Source of the DNA: Chelativorans multitrophicus
GTDB taxonomy: Bacteria > Pseudomonadota > Alphaproteobacteria > Rhizobiales > Rhizobiaceae
Assembly: GCF_011317445.1 (NCBI RefSeq)
Contig: NZ_JAAAPL010000001.1
Location: 806,001-870,000 of the forward strand
Direction: 5' to 3'
DNA: 64,000 bases
Notes under the pieces: generated by a model
Database searches by the model: none
What the model saw: only the letters and a program-made list of their open reading frames with translations
Told to the model about the DNA's origin: nothing
Program-made: the position numbers and the translations under genes
In this document: positions 1-9,821 of the stretch, piece after piece
Layout of the letters: each line of letters opens with the position of its first letter
Numbering within the stretch: the stretch's first letter is position 1

Positions 1-69
1 AAGGATTTGAGGCGGTTTGCCGTGGAGGTTTGAGAGTGGCGGCGTATCGAGGCTCCCCCTCTCTTGCGA

Positions 70-242
70 TTTCTAACACTTAGCCTGCGCGCTGCTTCGG
101 CTAAGATGTTGAAATCGCTTTCTCCCCCACCAAGGGGGGAGATAGGCACTCTGCACTTTCGCTTCTTGCAAATCGCGAACGTTCACGAATTGGCGGCAAG
201 GCCAGCGCCAAGGATATCTCCCCCTTGGTGGGGGAGAAAGCG
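70..242. repeat. Inverted pair of palindromic intergenic repeats
   Basis: This occupies the gene-free stretch before ccrM; I see no gene in positions 1-323. The left unit (70-144) begins with a hairpin whose arms are TTAGCC and GGCTAA (about 80-104), followed by a second hairpin at 116-144 with C-rich and G-rich arms ending in GAGATA. The right arm (215-242) is the reverse complement of 116-144 except for one G. The left unit recurs at 2358-2431 with most bases identical, so this is a dispersed element and not only a terminator of ccrM. It could still act as a transcription terminator or mRNA stabiliser. Confidence 0.8.
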
Positions 243-323
243 TTTTCCTGCAATTGCGAGCGGGCTCGTCCCGGAGCAAGTGCTTGGAAAACGCAAGAGG
301 GGGGGCCGGTTACACCCCCAGCC

Positions 324-1475
<1,152 letters not shown>

Positions 1476-1643
1476 TTATGGTTACCGAGGAGGGTAAATA
1501 TTTCCGTAAGACGGGGAACCAATTCGCTCTTATGAGAGTAGAAACCGCCGAGATAGGGCTTCACCCCTCACCGAGCCGGTTGATCCGTATGCGCTTCGGG
1601 GTTATGGCCTCGCGTCCCCTCCACTTTCGTTGATGTAGAGCCA

Positions 1644-2333
1644 ATGCCAAAACCTGATCTCGTCATTTTCGATTGCGACGGCGTGCTCGTCGATTCCGAA
1701 ATCGTCGCCGCTCGCGTCGAGGCGGAGATGCTGCGCGAGGCGGGCTACGACATCACTGCGGACGAGATTGCGGAGCGCTATTCGGGCCTTACCTTCAAGG
1801 ACATCATGATCCATATCGAGAAGGAGGCGCAGATGCTCCTACAGGCCTCCATGATCAAGCAAGCGGAGGCCAAGGTCGACGAGAGGCTGCGCGCGGAGGT
1901 GAAGGCGATACCGGGCGTAGCGGAGGCGGCCGCCTCGCTTTCAGTTAAAAAATGCGTCTGCTCCAATTCGAGCGAGGAGCGAATCGCCATCATGCTCCAG
2001 CGCACGAATCTCGCGCGCTTTTTCGAAGGTGTCATCTTCTCCTCGCTCGCCACGCCCACCAAGCGGCCGAAGCCGGCGCCGGACGTGTTTCTCTATGCGG
2101 CGGAGCAGATGGGCGCGGAGCCCGCGGGGACGATCGTGATCGAGGATTCCGTCCACGGGATCATGGGGGCGAGGACCGCCGGAATGCGCGTCATCGGCTT
2201 CACCGGCGCTTCCCACAGCCACCCCCGGCACGCTTCCATGCTGATGGAGGCGGGCGCCGAAACCACGATCAGCCGCATGGCCGACCTCAAGTCCACCATT
2301 GCCGCGCTTTCGGAGTGGTCGGAGGAGGGGTGA
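1644..2333 (+). CDS. HAD-superfamily hydrolase (phosphatase/mutase-like)
   Basis: Haloacid dehalogenase-like hydrolase of 229 residues, probably a soluble sugar- or glycolate-phosphate phosphatase. Motif I is FDCDGVLVDSE, with nucleophile Asp10 and acid/base Asp12. A helical cap follows at roughly 20-85. Motif II is CSNSS, motif III is the KRPKPAPD segment, and motif IV is VIEDSVHG. The order matches the beta-phosphoglucomutase/phosphoglycolate phosphatase group (subfamily IA). The substrate cannot be read from sequence. It stands alone between ccrM (divergent) and a repeat copy; the ribosome binding site is weak. Confidence 0.85.
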   Translation: MPKPDLVIFDCDGVLVDSEIVAARVEAEMLREAGYDITADEIAERYSGLTFKDIMIHIEKEAQMLLQASMIKQAEAKVDERLRAEVKAIPGVAEAAASLSVKKCVCSNSSEERIAIMLQRTNLARFFEGVIFSSLATPTKRPKPAPDVFLYAAEQMGAEPAGTIVIEDSVHGIMGARTAGMRVIGFTGASHSHPRHASMLMEAGAETTISRMADLKSTIAALSEWSEEG

Positions 2334-2357
2334 GGACCTGCCGTCATTGCCCTCACT

Positions 2358-2431
2358 TTTCTAACACCTAGCCTTCGCGTTGCTCCGGCTAACGCGTTGT
2401 AATCGCTTTCTCCCCCATCAAGGGGGAGATA
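2358..2431 (+). repeat. Single copy of the TTAGCC-type palindromic repeat
   Basis: Second copy of the roughly 75-base unit seen at 70-144. Both begin TTTCTAACAC, carry the TAGCC...GGCTA hairpin, share AATCGCTTTCTCCCCC, and close with a GGGGGAGATA arm. Here the unit is single, with no inverted partner nearby. It lies between the convergent HAD hydrolase and lipoprotein genes, where it may end both transcripts. Confidence 0.75.
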
Positions 2432-2498
2432 ACGCGGCAGTCAGCCCTTGCCGCCAGTCGCCATTATTGAGAGGGAGACCTCTGCTCTTCACAGCCGG

Positions 2499-3047
2499 CT
2501 ACCGCCCGTTGCCCTCGTCGAAGCCGACCTGCAGGGTGACGCCGCGGTCGATGCCGCCGGGCACCGGGACATCGGGCACGGTCAGCACGAATTGAGTCGC
2601 GCCGGAAATGTCGCTAACCGACACCGGATGGCGGTAAAGCTGGGAGAAGAGAACCTGATCCCCCCTCAACATGACGACGCGAAGCGGCAGGGCAACATTG
2701 CCCGCACGCCCCTTTGGCCCAGGCACGACCCTGCCCGCGATGGCGACGGTGACAGAGCCCGTCCCATAGTTGCAGGACCGGGTCGTCTCGGAGATCGAAG
2801 ACAGATAGATGACCCGGTTCGGGTCATCCTCGCCGCCGCGCTCATAGGTGGTGCTGAATGCCGTGCCATCGCGAACCGTGACCGCGGGGCAATAGGCCCG
2901 CAACTCACTTTCGCGCACCGCGGTATCAGCCCCTTGGGGTTGAGCGCCTGCGCCAGTCCCACCCGCGCCGGACCCGCCAGACTGGCAGCCGGCAAGCAAA
3001 GCCGAACCGGCCAGGACCATCCCCGCAGCAAAAACTTTCTTCAACAA
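2499..3047 (-). CDS. Putative lipoprotein, unknown function
   Basis: Predicted exported lipoprotein of about 182 residues. The N-terminus has MLKKVF, a hydrophobic stretch, and a lipobox LLAGC followed by a Gly/Ser/Ala-rich linker, so the mature protein should be anchored by a lipidated Cys. The rest is mixed beta-rich sequence with two further cysteines (AYCPAVTV and RSCNYGTGS) that could pair. I recognise no catalytic motif. No ATG fits the signal peptide; the TTG at 3047 has a G-rich ribosome binding site and is my choice, with 3044 and 3071 (both TTG) as alternatives. It is divergent from thrC. Confidence 0.7.
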   Translation of the reverse strand: MLKKVFAAGMVLAGSALLAGCQSGGSGAGGTGAGAQPQGADTAVRESELRAYCPAVTVRDGTAFSTTYERGGEDDPNRVIYLSSISETTRSCNYGTGSVTVAIAGRVVPGPKGRAGNVALPLRVVMLRGDQVLFSQLYRHPVSVSDISGATQFVLTVPDVPVPGGIDRGVTLQVGFDEGNGR

Positions 3048-3162
3048 ATGAACGCCCCCGAACTTTTCCAAGACAAGGTAGCTGTTCTATACCAACCGCT
3101 CGGTGAAATTTCGACTGCCTGTTAATAACTTCTCATGGGCGGCTCTCGCGCGGAGTAAATGA

Positions 3163-4566
3163 ATGGCAATGGAATATGTGAGTACCCGCGGCGAGGCGCC
3201 GGTGCTGGGCTTTTCGGACGTGCTTCTCGCGGGGCTTGCGCGCGACGGCGGTCTTTATGTTCCCCGCGAATGGCCGCGCTTCTCGCCGGAGGAAATCCGC
3301 GCCCTGCGGGGCCGCCCCTATGAAGAAGCCGCCCTCACCCTGATCCGGCCGTTCATCGGCGGGGAAGTTCCAGATCAGGAACTGAAGCGCATCATCGACG
3401 AGAGTTACGCCACCTTCCGCCACAAGGCGGTCTGCCCAATCGTCCAGACCGCGCCCGGCGAGTTCGTCCTGGAGCTCTTTCACGGCCCTACCCTTGCCTT
3501 CAAGGATGTGGCGATGCAGTTCCTCGCCCGCATTATGGACCACGTGCTCGCCGAGCGGGGGCAGCGCGTGACCATCGTCGGCGCGACCTCCGGGGACACC
3601 GGCGGTGCGGCCATCCATGCATTTGCCGGATCGAAACGGGCGGATGTCTTCATCCTCTTCCCGCACGGGCGCGTGTCGCCGGTGCAGCAGCGGCAGATGA
3701 CCACCTCCGGCGCGGCGAATGTGCAGGCGCTTGCGATCGAAGGGACGTTCGACGATTGCCAGGGGATGGTGAAGAGCCTCTTCAACGACCATGCCTTCCG
3801 CGACCGAATGTCGCTCTCCGGCGTCAATTCTATCAACTGGGCGCGCATCCTGGCCCAAATCGTCTACTACTTCACCTCGGCGATTTCGCTCGGCGCGCCC
3901 GACCGCTCCGTCTCCTTCACGGTGCCCACCGGAAATTTCGGAGACATTTTCGCCGGGTATGCGGCCAAGCGCATGGGCCTTCCGATCGACCGGCTGATCA
4001 TCGCCACAAACGAGAACGACATTCTCGCGCGCACGCTCGACGGCGGGGAATATGCGACACGCCCCGTTATCGCCACAACTTCGCCATCGATGGACATTCA
4101 GATTTCCTCGAACTTCGAACGGCTGCTCTTCGAGGCATCCGGAAGGAAGGCGGAAGAAATCCGTGCCTATATGGATGGTCTGAAACAGTCCGGAAGCTTC
4201 ACCCTGGGAAATGACACGCTCGCCAGGATCAGGGACGAGTTTGCCGCCGGCCGTGTGAGCATGGAGGAAACCGCCGCCACAATCGCCGGCACGCTTCGCG
4301 AGAGCGGATATCTCGCCGATCCGCATACGGCGACCGCGCTCAAGGTCGCGCGCGAGCACGCGCGGCCTCACGAAAACATGATCGTGCTTTCGACGGCGCA
4401 TCCGGCGAAGTTTCCGCAAGCCGTCGCAGAGGCCTGCGGGATTTCGCCCGCCCTGCCCCAGTGGCTGGGCGGCTTGATGGAGAGCACGGAGACTTACACG
4501 GTCCTTCCCTCGGACCTGAAAATGGTGGAAGATCACATCAGCCGCCACGCAAGGGCGGAAGGATAG
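3163..4566 (+). CDS. thrC: Threonine synthase
   Basis: PLP enzyme converting O-phospho-L-homoserine to L-threonine, the last step of threonine synthesis. It has 467 residues, the usual length of the long bacterial ThrC class. The N-terminal YVSTRGEAP segment is characteristic, the PLP lysine is Lys114 in GPTLAFKD, and the GATSGDTGGAA loop binds the cofactor phosphate. The partner thrB lies about 9 kb away on the other strand. The M16 peptidase gene follows after 14 bases, so the two are probably cotranscribed. CGGAG precedes the start; an ATG at 3169 is an alternative. Confidence 0.97.
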   Translation: MAMEYVSTRGEAPVLGFSDVLLAGLARDGGLYVPREWPRFSPEEIRALRGRPYEEAALTLIRPFIGGEVPDQELKRIIDESYATFRHKAVCPIVQTAPGEFVLELFHGPTLAFKDVAMQFLARIMDHVLAERGQRVTIVGATSGDTGGAAIHAFAGSKRADVFILFPHGRVSPVQQRQMTTSGAANVQALAIEGTFDDCQGMVKSLFNDHAFRDRMSLSGVNSINWARILAQIVYYFTSAISLGAPDRSVSFTVPTGNFGDIFAGYAAKRMGLPIDRLIIATNENDILARTLDGGEYATRPVIATTSPSMDIQISSNFERLLFEASGRKAEEIRAYMDGLKQSGSFTLGNDTLARIRDEFAAGRVSMEETAATIAGTLRESGYLADPHTATALKVAREHARPHENMIVLSTAHPAKFPQAVAEACGISPALPQWLGGLMESTETYTVLPSDLKMVEDHISRHARAEG

Positions 4567-4580
4567 AAAGCGAGTAACAT

Positions 4581-5873
4581 ATGGGCGTAGAAGTGAGCCG
4601 TCTTTCGAACGGCTTGACGGTGGCAACCGAAACTCTTCCGCATCTTGAATCGGTTGCTTTGGGCGTGTGGGTGAAATCCGGATCGCGGAACGAGCGGGAA
4701 GACGAACACGGCATTGCCCATCTGCTCGAGCACATGGCCTTCAAGGGCACAACGAAGCGCACGGCCCTTCAAATCGCAACTGACATCGAGGATGTGGGCG
4801 GGGAGATAAACGCCGCCACCAGCGTGGAAACCACGGCTTTCTATGCCAGGGTGCTGAGGGACGACATGTCGCTTGCCATCGACATCTTGGCCGACATCCT
4901 CACCGATTCCAAATTCGATCCGCACGAGCTCGAACGCGAGCAGCACGTGATCCTGCAGGAAATCGGCGCCGCCCACGACACGCCGGACGATGCGGTTTTC
5001 GACCGTTTCACCGAGACCGCTTTCCGCCACCAGGCGATCGGCCGCTCAATCCTCGGCACGCCGGACACGGTGGCGTCCTTCACGTCCCAACAGCTCCGCC
5101 GCTTCATGGAGCGCCAGTACGGCGCCGACCGCATGGTCGTGGTCGCGGCGGGTGGTGTGACCCATGACGAATTCGTGCGGGAGGTGGAGGCTAGGCTGGG
5201 CAGCTTCCGCGACAAGGCGGATACGGCCGTTCCGCAATATTCCAACTATGTGGGCGGGGACTACCGCGAGCACCGCGATCTGATGGACGCCCAGATCATC
5301 CTCGGATTCGAGGGCCGCGCCTATCATGTGCGCGACTTCTATGCCTCGCAGATGCTGTCGATGATCCTCGGCGGCGGCATGTCCTCGCGCCTCTTCCAGG
5401 AAGTCCGCGAGAAGCGGGGGCTCTGCTACTCGGTCTATGCCTTCCATTGGGGCTTTTCGGACACCGGCGTCTTCGGCGTCCACGCCGCGACCGGGCAGAG
5501 CGACCTGGGCGAACTCATGCCTGTGATCCTGGGAGAACTGCAGAAGGCCGGCGAGAGAATCGATCAGGCGGAACTCGACCGCGCGCGGGCGCAGTATCGC
5601 GCCGGCCTCATGATGTCGCGCGAGAGCCCCGCCAGCCGCGCATCGCAGGTCGCGCGTCAGCTTCTGCTCTATGGCAGGCCCATCGAGACGGAAGAACTCA
5701 TGGATCGCCTTGCGGGTATCACCGTCGAGCGGCTGGCGGATCTTTCCAACCGCCTTTTCTCCTCAAAGCCGACCGTCACGGCGATCGGGCCGGTGGGGTC
5801 GCTCGCACCCTTCGAGGCCATCCGCGATACGCTGGTAACTTCGCGTCCGGTGCTGCGCAAGCTCGCCGTCTAA
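4581..5873 (+). CDS. M16-family zinc peptidase (processing-peptidase-like)
   Basis: Zinc metallopeptidase of the pitrilysin/mitochondrial processing peptidase family, 430 residues. The inverted zinc motif HLLEH is at 47-51 and the third ligand, Glu127, lies in the ILQEIG segment, the exact HxxEH-x76-E spacing of the family. The C-terminal half keeps the inactive-fold motif VREKRGLCYSVYAF. The protein corresponds to the beta-type single-domain peptidase commonly found next to thrC in rhizobia; its substrate is unknown. No signal peptide is visible. The GNAT gene follows closely. Confidence 0.92.
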   Translation: MGVEVSRLSNGLTVATETLPHLESVALGVWVKSGSRNEREDEHGIAHLLEHMAFKGTTKRTALQIATDIEDVGGEINAATSVETTAFYARVLRDDMSLAIDILADILTDSKFDPHELEREQHVILQEIGAAHDTPDDAVFDRFTETAFRHQAIGRSILGTPDTVASFTSQQLRRFMERQYGADRMVVVAAGGVTHDEFVREVEARLGSFRDKADTAVPQYSNYVGGDYREHRDLMDAQIILGFEGRAYHVRDFYASQMLSMILGGGMSSRLFQEVREKRGLCYSVYAFHWGFSDTGVFGVHAATGQSDLGELMPVILGELQKAGERIDQAELDRARAQYRAGLMMSRESPASRASQVARQLLLYGRPIETEELMDRLAGITVERLADLSNRLFSSKPTVTAIGPVGSLAPFEAIRDTLVTSRPVLRKLAV

Positions 5874-5887
5874 CTGCCCGCGCCCGC

Positions 5888-6484
5888 ATGTTTCACTTTC
5901 CCTTCTCTCGCCGAGGCCTGCCGGCGCTTGAGGGCCCGAGAGTGCGGCTTCGCATGCCGATGGGGCGCGACTATGCCGAATGGGCGGCCCTGCGCGCCGA
6001 AAGCCGCGCTTTCCTCGAACCCTGGGAGCCCCGATGGGCTTCCGACGAGCTTTCCCACACCTCCTTTCGCCACCGGCTGCGGCGCGGCAAGCACGAATAT
6101 GAGCAGGGTACCGGCGTTCCTTTCTTCATTTTCGAAACGGCTGAGGGCCGGCTCGTGGGCGGGATTTCGCTCAGCAATATCCGCCATGGCGTAGCTCAGT
6201 CGGCGAGCATCGGCTACTGGATGGGCGAGCGATATGCGGGCAAGGGGCTCATGCACGATGCCCTTCAGCAGGTTATCCCCTTCGCATTCGACCGGCTGAG
6301 CTTGCACCGGCTGGAAGCGGCCTGTATTCCCGGCAATACGCGTTCGATGCGCCTGCTTGAAAAAGCCGGATTCCAGCGCGAAGGGCTATTGCGGTCCTAT
6401 TTGCGTATCAATGGCGTTTGGCAGGACCATCACCTTTATGCGCTGATTGCTGGGGAGTATCAGCCGCTACCAAGACGGGGTTGA
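5888..6484 (+). CDS. GNAT N-acetyltransferase, RimJ-like
   Basis: Acetyl-CoA-dependent N-acetyltransferase of 198 residues, closest in layout to RimJ/RimL, which acetylate ribosomal protein N-termini. The segments GPRVRLRMP, VGGISLSNIRHG, the acetyl-CoA loop region GYWMGERYAGKG and the RLEAACIPGNTRSMRLLEK helix are in family order. The ATG at 5888 follows the peptidase stop by 14 bases. Its stop codon overlaps a TTG that may start the next gene. The specific acceptor is unknown. Confidence 0.87.
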   Translation: MFHFPFSRRGLPALEGPRVRLRMPMGRDYAEWAALRAESRAFLEPWEPRWASDELSHTSFRHRLRRGKHEYEQGTGVPFFIFETAEGRLVGGISLSNIRHGVAQSASIGYWMGERYAGKGLMHDALQQVIPFAFDRLSLHRLEAACIPGNTRSMRLLEKAGFQREGLLRSYLRINGVWQDHHLYALIAGEYQPLPRRG

Positions 6485-9381
6485 GTTTGCTGAAGTCCAA
6501 GACCAGACCGCCGATGTCGGGTGCAATCGCCATGCTCCTATGGCTGGTGCTGGTTTTTGTTGCAGCTCCTGCATTCGCCGTCGAACCCATCAAGATCTCG
6601 CGCGAGGACGTCGCTCTCGACTTGTCGCAGGCGGTCGAGATCCACCGCGACCAGGGCGAGAATTTCCAGGTCTCCACAGCACCCGGCGCGGACGGTATCG
6701 TCAGGCGGATCGAGGTCGAGGCTCAGGATAGCCGTTCGACAGGCGACTGGGCCGTTTTCGCGCTTGCCAACACCACCGACGAGCAGCTCGACAGGCTCAT
6801 CGTAGCGCCGCATTTCCGGCTGGTCGGTTCCGGTATTATCTGGCCGGACCTGGGGTCGCAGCGCATCGCCGCCATCACGCCTTCGGAGGGTTTTGCCCTC
6901 GACCGTCAGCCAAGCAGCGATGCGGATGAATTCCTGGTTACCTTGAACCCAGGCACGGTGGTCACTTTCGTGGCGGAGCTCTCGTCCCCCAACCTGCCGC
7001 AGATCTATCTATGGGACCCGGCGGCCTACAAGGATACGGTGAACTCCTACACGCTGTTCCGGGGCATCGTGATCGGGATCGCCGGTCTGCCGGCGCTGTT
7101 CCTCACCGTACTTTTCGTCGTCAAGGGAACATCGATGTTTCCCGCCACGGCCGCGCTCGCCTGGGCGATCCTTGCCTATATCTCGATCGACTTCGGCTTC
7201 CTGTCACGCATCATCGATATATCGCCCGGCAACGAGCAGCTCTGGCGGGCGGGCACCGAGGTGGCGCTCGCAGCGACTTTCGTGGTTTTCCTCTTTGCGT
7301 ATCTGAACCTCGCCCGCTGGCGCAACCACTTCAGCTACGGAACACTGGCCTGGATACTCGTCCTCGTCATCATCGCCGGCGTTGCGGTTTTCGACCCGCC
7401 GATTGCGGCGGGGATCGCGCGCTTCTCTCTCGCCGCCACCGCCGTCATCGGCCTTGGCCTCATCGTTTATATGGGAATGCAGGGCTATGACCGGGCGATC
7501 ATGCTCGTCCCCAGCTGGCTAATGGTTCTGGTGTGGCTCACCGGGGCATGGATGGCGGTGACGGGAACGCTGAACAACGACATCCTGCAGCCGGCCATCA
7601 GCGGCGGTCTCATCCTGATCGTGCTTCTGATCGGCTTCACCGTCATGCAGCACGCTCTTTCCGGCAGCGCGATTTTCCAGGGCCTTTTCAGCGACATGGA
7701 AAGGCAGGCGCTGGCCATCAGCGGTTCCGGCGACGTTGTCTGGGACTGGGACGTGCTGCGCGACCGCGTGACCACCAAGCCCGATATCAGCAAACAGCTC
7801 GGCCTTGCGGCAAACACGCTGCACGGACCCGCACGAAGCTGGCTGCCGCTGCTTCACTCGGACGACCGGGATACTTTCCGCACGACGCTGGACATGGTGC
7901 TGGAGCACCGGCGCGGGCGTATTGCGCAGAATTTCCGGCTACGCGGCGCGGACGGACACTATCACTGGCTGTCCCTGCGGGCTCGCCCCGTGGTGGGCTC
8001 GGACGGCGAGGTGATCCGCTGCGTGGGCACTATGGTCGATGTCACCGAACAGAAGAAGGCAGAGGAGCGCCTGCTGCACGATGCCGTGCACGACAATCTC
8101 ACCGGCCTGCCCAACCGCGAGCTCTTCCTGAACCGGCTCGATGCCACCATTGCGATGGCCGGCAAGGAAAGGAAGATCCGTCCGACCGTGCTCGTCATCG
8201 ACATCGACCGGTTCAAGCACGTCAATGACGAACTCGGCATCTCCGCAGGCGACACCATCCTGCTGACGATTGCGCGGCGTCTGCACCGGCTTTTAAAACC
8301 CGGCGACGCGCTCTCGCGCGTGGCGGGCGACCAATTTGCGGTCATGCTTCTTTCCGAGCAGGAACCGGCACAAATCGCCGCCATCGCGGATGCCGTGCGG
8401 CTGGCCATAAGGTCCCCTATCACCTTCGCCAAGCGCGAAATCATCCTCACCGCCTCCATCGGCCTGGTTTCCTGGACCGCGGTTCAGGCTTCGGCGGAAG
8501 AAATGATCAAGGATGCGGAATTGGCCATGTACCAGGCCAAGCGTTTCGGAGGCGACAGGATCGAGCCGTTCCGTCCGGCCTTCCGTTCCATCGGCACAGA
8601 CCGGCTGCAGATGGAATCTGACCTGCGCCGGGCCGTGGACCGCAAGGAATTGAGGGTGGCCTATCAGCCGATCGTGCGGCTTGAAGACGGCACCGTCGCG
8701 GGCTTCGAAGCCCTGCTGCGCTGGGACCATCCGCGACGCGGGACGATTCCGCCGGCGGACTTCATCCCCATCGCCGAAAGCTCTGGCCTGATTGTCCAGC
8801 TTGGCCTGTTTGCGATGCAGCAGGCGGCGGAAGACCTTTATTCATGGCAGAAGCAGCTTGGGGACGTCCCGCTCTTTATGTCGGTCAACTTGTCCAGCCG
8901 TCAGTTCATCCGCCGCGACCTGGTGGGCGACGTGCGCTCCATCGTGGCGCGTGCGAACATCAAGCCGCGCTGCTTCCGGCTGGAGCTTACCGAATCCGTC
9001 GTCATGGATAATCCCGAGCAATCGTCCCACGTGCTGGCCAAACTGAAACAGCTCGGGATCGGCCTCTCCCTCGACGATTTCGGCACGGGCTATTCCTCCC
9101 TCTCCTATCTCACGCGCTTCCCCTTCGATACGATCAAGATCGACAAGACCTTTCTGAACAATCCGAGCTCGAAGGGAAACGTGCTGCTCAAATCCATGAT
9201 CACCATGGCCCATGACCTTGGACTTTCCGTGGTGGCCGAGGGCGTAACCGACGAGCATGACCTCTCTCAGTTGCGCCAGATGGGCTGCGAATACGGACAG
9301 AGCTTCTATCTCGGGGCGCCCTCCGATGCAGAGTCCTGCCTGAAGCTCCTGACGGAGCAAAATCCCGTCACCGCGAGCTGA
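6481..9381 (+). CDS. Membrane PAS-GGDEF-EAL protein, probable c-di-GMP phosphodiesterase
   Basis: Multidomain c-di-GMP signalling protein of about 966 residues. In order: signal peptide, a periplasmic sensor region of about 170 residues, seven or so hydrophobic helices (about 180-400), a PAS domain (about 410-525), GGDEF (about 535-690) and EAL (about 710-960). The GGDEF site reads AGDQF, so cyclase activity is probably lost. The EAL domain keeps EALLRW, the metal-binding LELTES and LDDFGTG, IKIDK, VVAEG and the distal GQSFYLG, so hydrolysis of c-di-GMP is expected. The start is uncertain: TTG 6481 overlaps the GNAT stop (TTGA) and gives a charged signal-peptide n-region; ATG 6514 is the alternative, and ATG 6418 would overlap GNAT by 67 bases. 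Confidence 0.88.
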   Translation: MSLLKSKTRPPMSGAIAMLLWLVLVFVAAPAFAVEPIKISREDVALDLSQAVEIHRDQGENFQVSTAPGADGIVRRIEVEAQDSRSTGDWAVFALANTTDEQLDRLIVAPHFRLVGSGIIWPDLGSQRIAAITPSEGFALDRQPSSDADEFLVTLNPGTVVTFVAELSSPNLPQIYLWDPAAYKDTVNSYTLFRGIVIGIAGLPALFLTVLFVVKGTSMFPATAALAWAILAYISIDFGFLSRIIDISPGNEQLWRAGTEVALAATFVVFLFAYLNLARWRNHFSYGTLAWILVLVIIAGVAVFDPPIAAGIARFSLAATAVIGLGLIVYMGMQGYDRAIMLVPSWLMVLVWLTGAWMAVTGTLNNDILQPAISGGLILIVLLIGFTVMQHALSGSAIFQGLFSDMERQALAISGSGDVVWDWDVLRDRVTTKPDISKQLGLAANTLHGPARSWLPLLHSDDRDTFRTTLDMVLEHRRGRIAQNFRLRGADGHYHWLSLRARPVVGSDGEVIRCVGTMVDVTEQKKAEERLLHDAVHDNLTGLPNRELFLNRLDATIAMAGKERKIRPTVLVIDIDRFKHVNDELGISAGDTILLTIARRLHRLLKPGDALSRVAGDQFAVMLLSEQEPAQIAAIADAVRLAIRSPITFAKREIILTASIGLVSWTAVQASAEEMIKDAELAMYQAKRFGGDRIEPFRPAFRSIGTDRLQMESDLRRAVDRKELRVAYQPIVRLEDGTVAGFEALLRWDHPRRGTIPPADFIPIAESSGLIVQLGLFAMQQAAEDLYSWQKQLGDVPLFMSVNLSSRQFIRRDLVGDVRSIVARANIKPRCFRLELTESVVMDNPEQSSHVLAKLKQLGIGLSLDDFGTGYSSLSYLTRFPFDTIKIDKTFLNNPSSKGNVLLKSMITMAHDLGLSVVAEGVTDEHDLSQLRQMGCEYGQSFYLGAPSDAESCLKLLTEQNPVTAS

Positions 9382-9520
9382 TCCAAGCATCGCTTGCAGA
9401 TTCCACGGGCCTTGGTTCCGCCAAGGCCGGGAATCGCAAGGCTCATGAAATACCAGCAATCGGGGCTACCTCTTCCCCGCCAAGGGAAGAGGAAACACAC
9501 TCGCTTGCCATCGCCGCGCC

Positions 9521-9543
9521 TATAGGGTACCCCCCTATGCTAT
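9521..9543 (+). promoter_or_regulatory. Predicted RcnR/DmeR-type operator over the dmeR start
   Basis: TATAGGG-TACCCCCC-TATGCTAT: a run of six Cs flanked by AT-rich TATA-like half-sites. Known sites of RcnR/DmeR-type nickel and cobalt repressors have a G/C tract between AT-rich inverted repeats, so autoregulation by the adjacent gene is inferred. The site reaches the start codon, and no Shine-Dalgarno sequence is visible upstream of that ATG. Confidence 0.7.
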
Positions 9544-9814
9544 GGCACATCTACAGAAGAACAATGCGAAACTGGTTGCGAGGGTTCGCCGACTGCGCGG
9601 CCAAATGGAGGCGGTGGAGCGGGCATTAGAGGGCGGCGCTCCCTGTGGCGAAGTTCTCCATCTCGTCGCTTCCGTGCGCGGTGCGGTCAACGGGCTTACG
9701 CTCGAACTCATGGAAGATCATATCCGCTTTCATGTCGTTGATCCGGACGGGGAGGCCCCTTCCGCCGAAGGCGCGGCGGAGCTCATTGCGGCGCTGCGCA
9801 CCTATATGAAGTGA
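9542..9814 (+). CDS. dmeR: Ni/Co-responsive repressor, CsoR/RcnR family (DmeR-like)
   Basis: Metal-sensing repressor of 90 residues that should release DNA when nickel or cobalt binds. The all-helical fold is recognisable from RVRRLRGQ near residue 14 and the final YMK. His3, Cys35, His60 and His64 match the four ligand positions of E. coli RcnR, which argues for Ni/Co rather than copper (CsoR) or formaldehyde (FrmR). Because His3 is needed, the ATG at 9542 is preferred although no ribosome binding site precedes it. The gene is followed at once by a CDF exporter, the dmeR-dmeF arrangement described in Rhizobium. Confidence 0.88.
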   Translation: MAHLQKNNAKLVARVRRLRGQMEAVERALEGGAPCGEVLHLVASVRGAVNGLTLELMEDHIRFHVVDPDGEAPSAEGAAELIAALRTYMK

Positions 9815-9821
9815 GGGACCG

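Noticed and set aside
3133-4626. Long open frame on the minus strand opposite thrC (about 497 codons)
   Set aside because: It is antisense to a clear thrC, has arginine/histidine-rich, low-complexity composition and no recognisable domain; it follows from codon bias in high-GC DNA.
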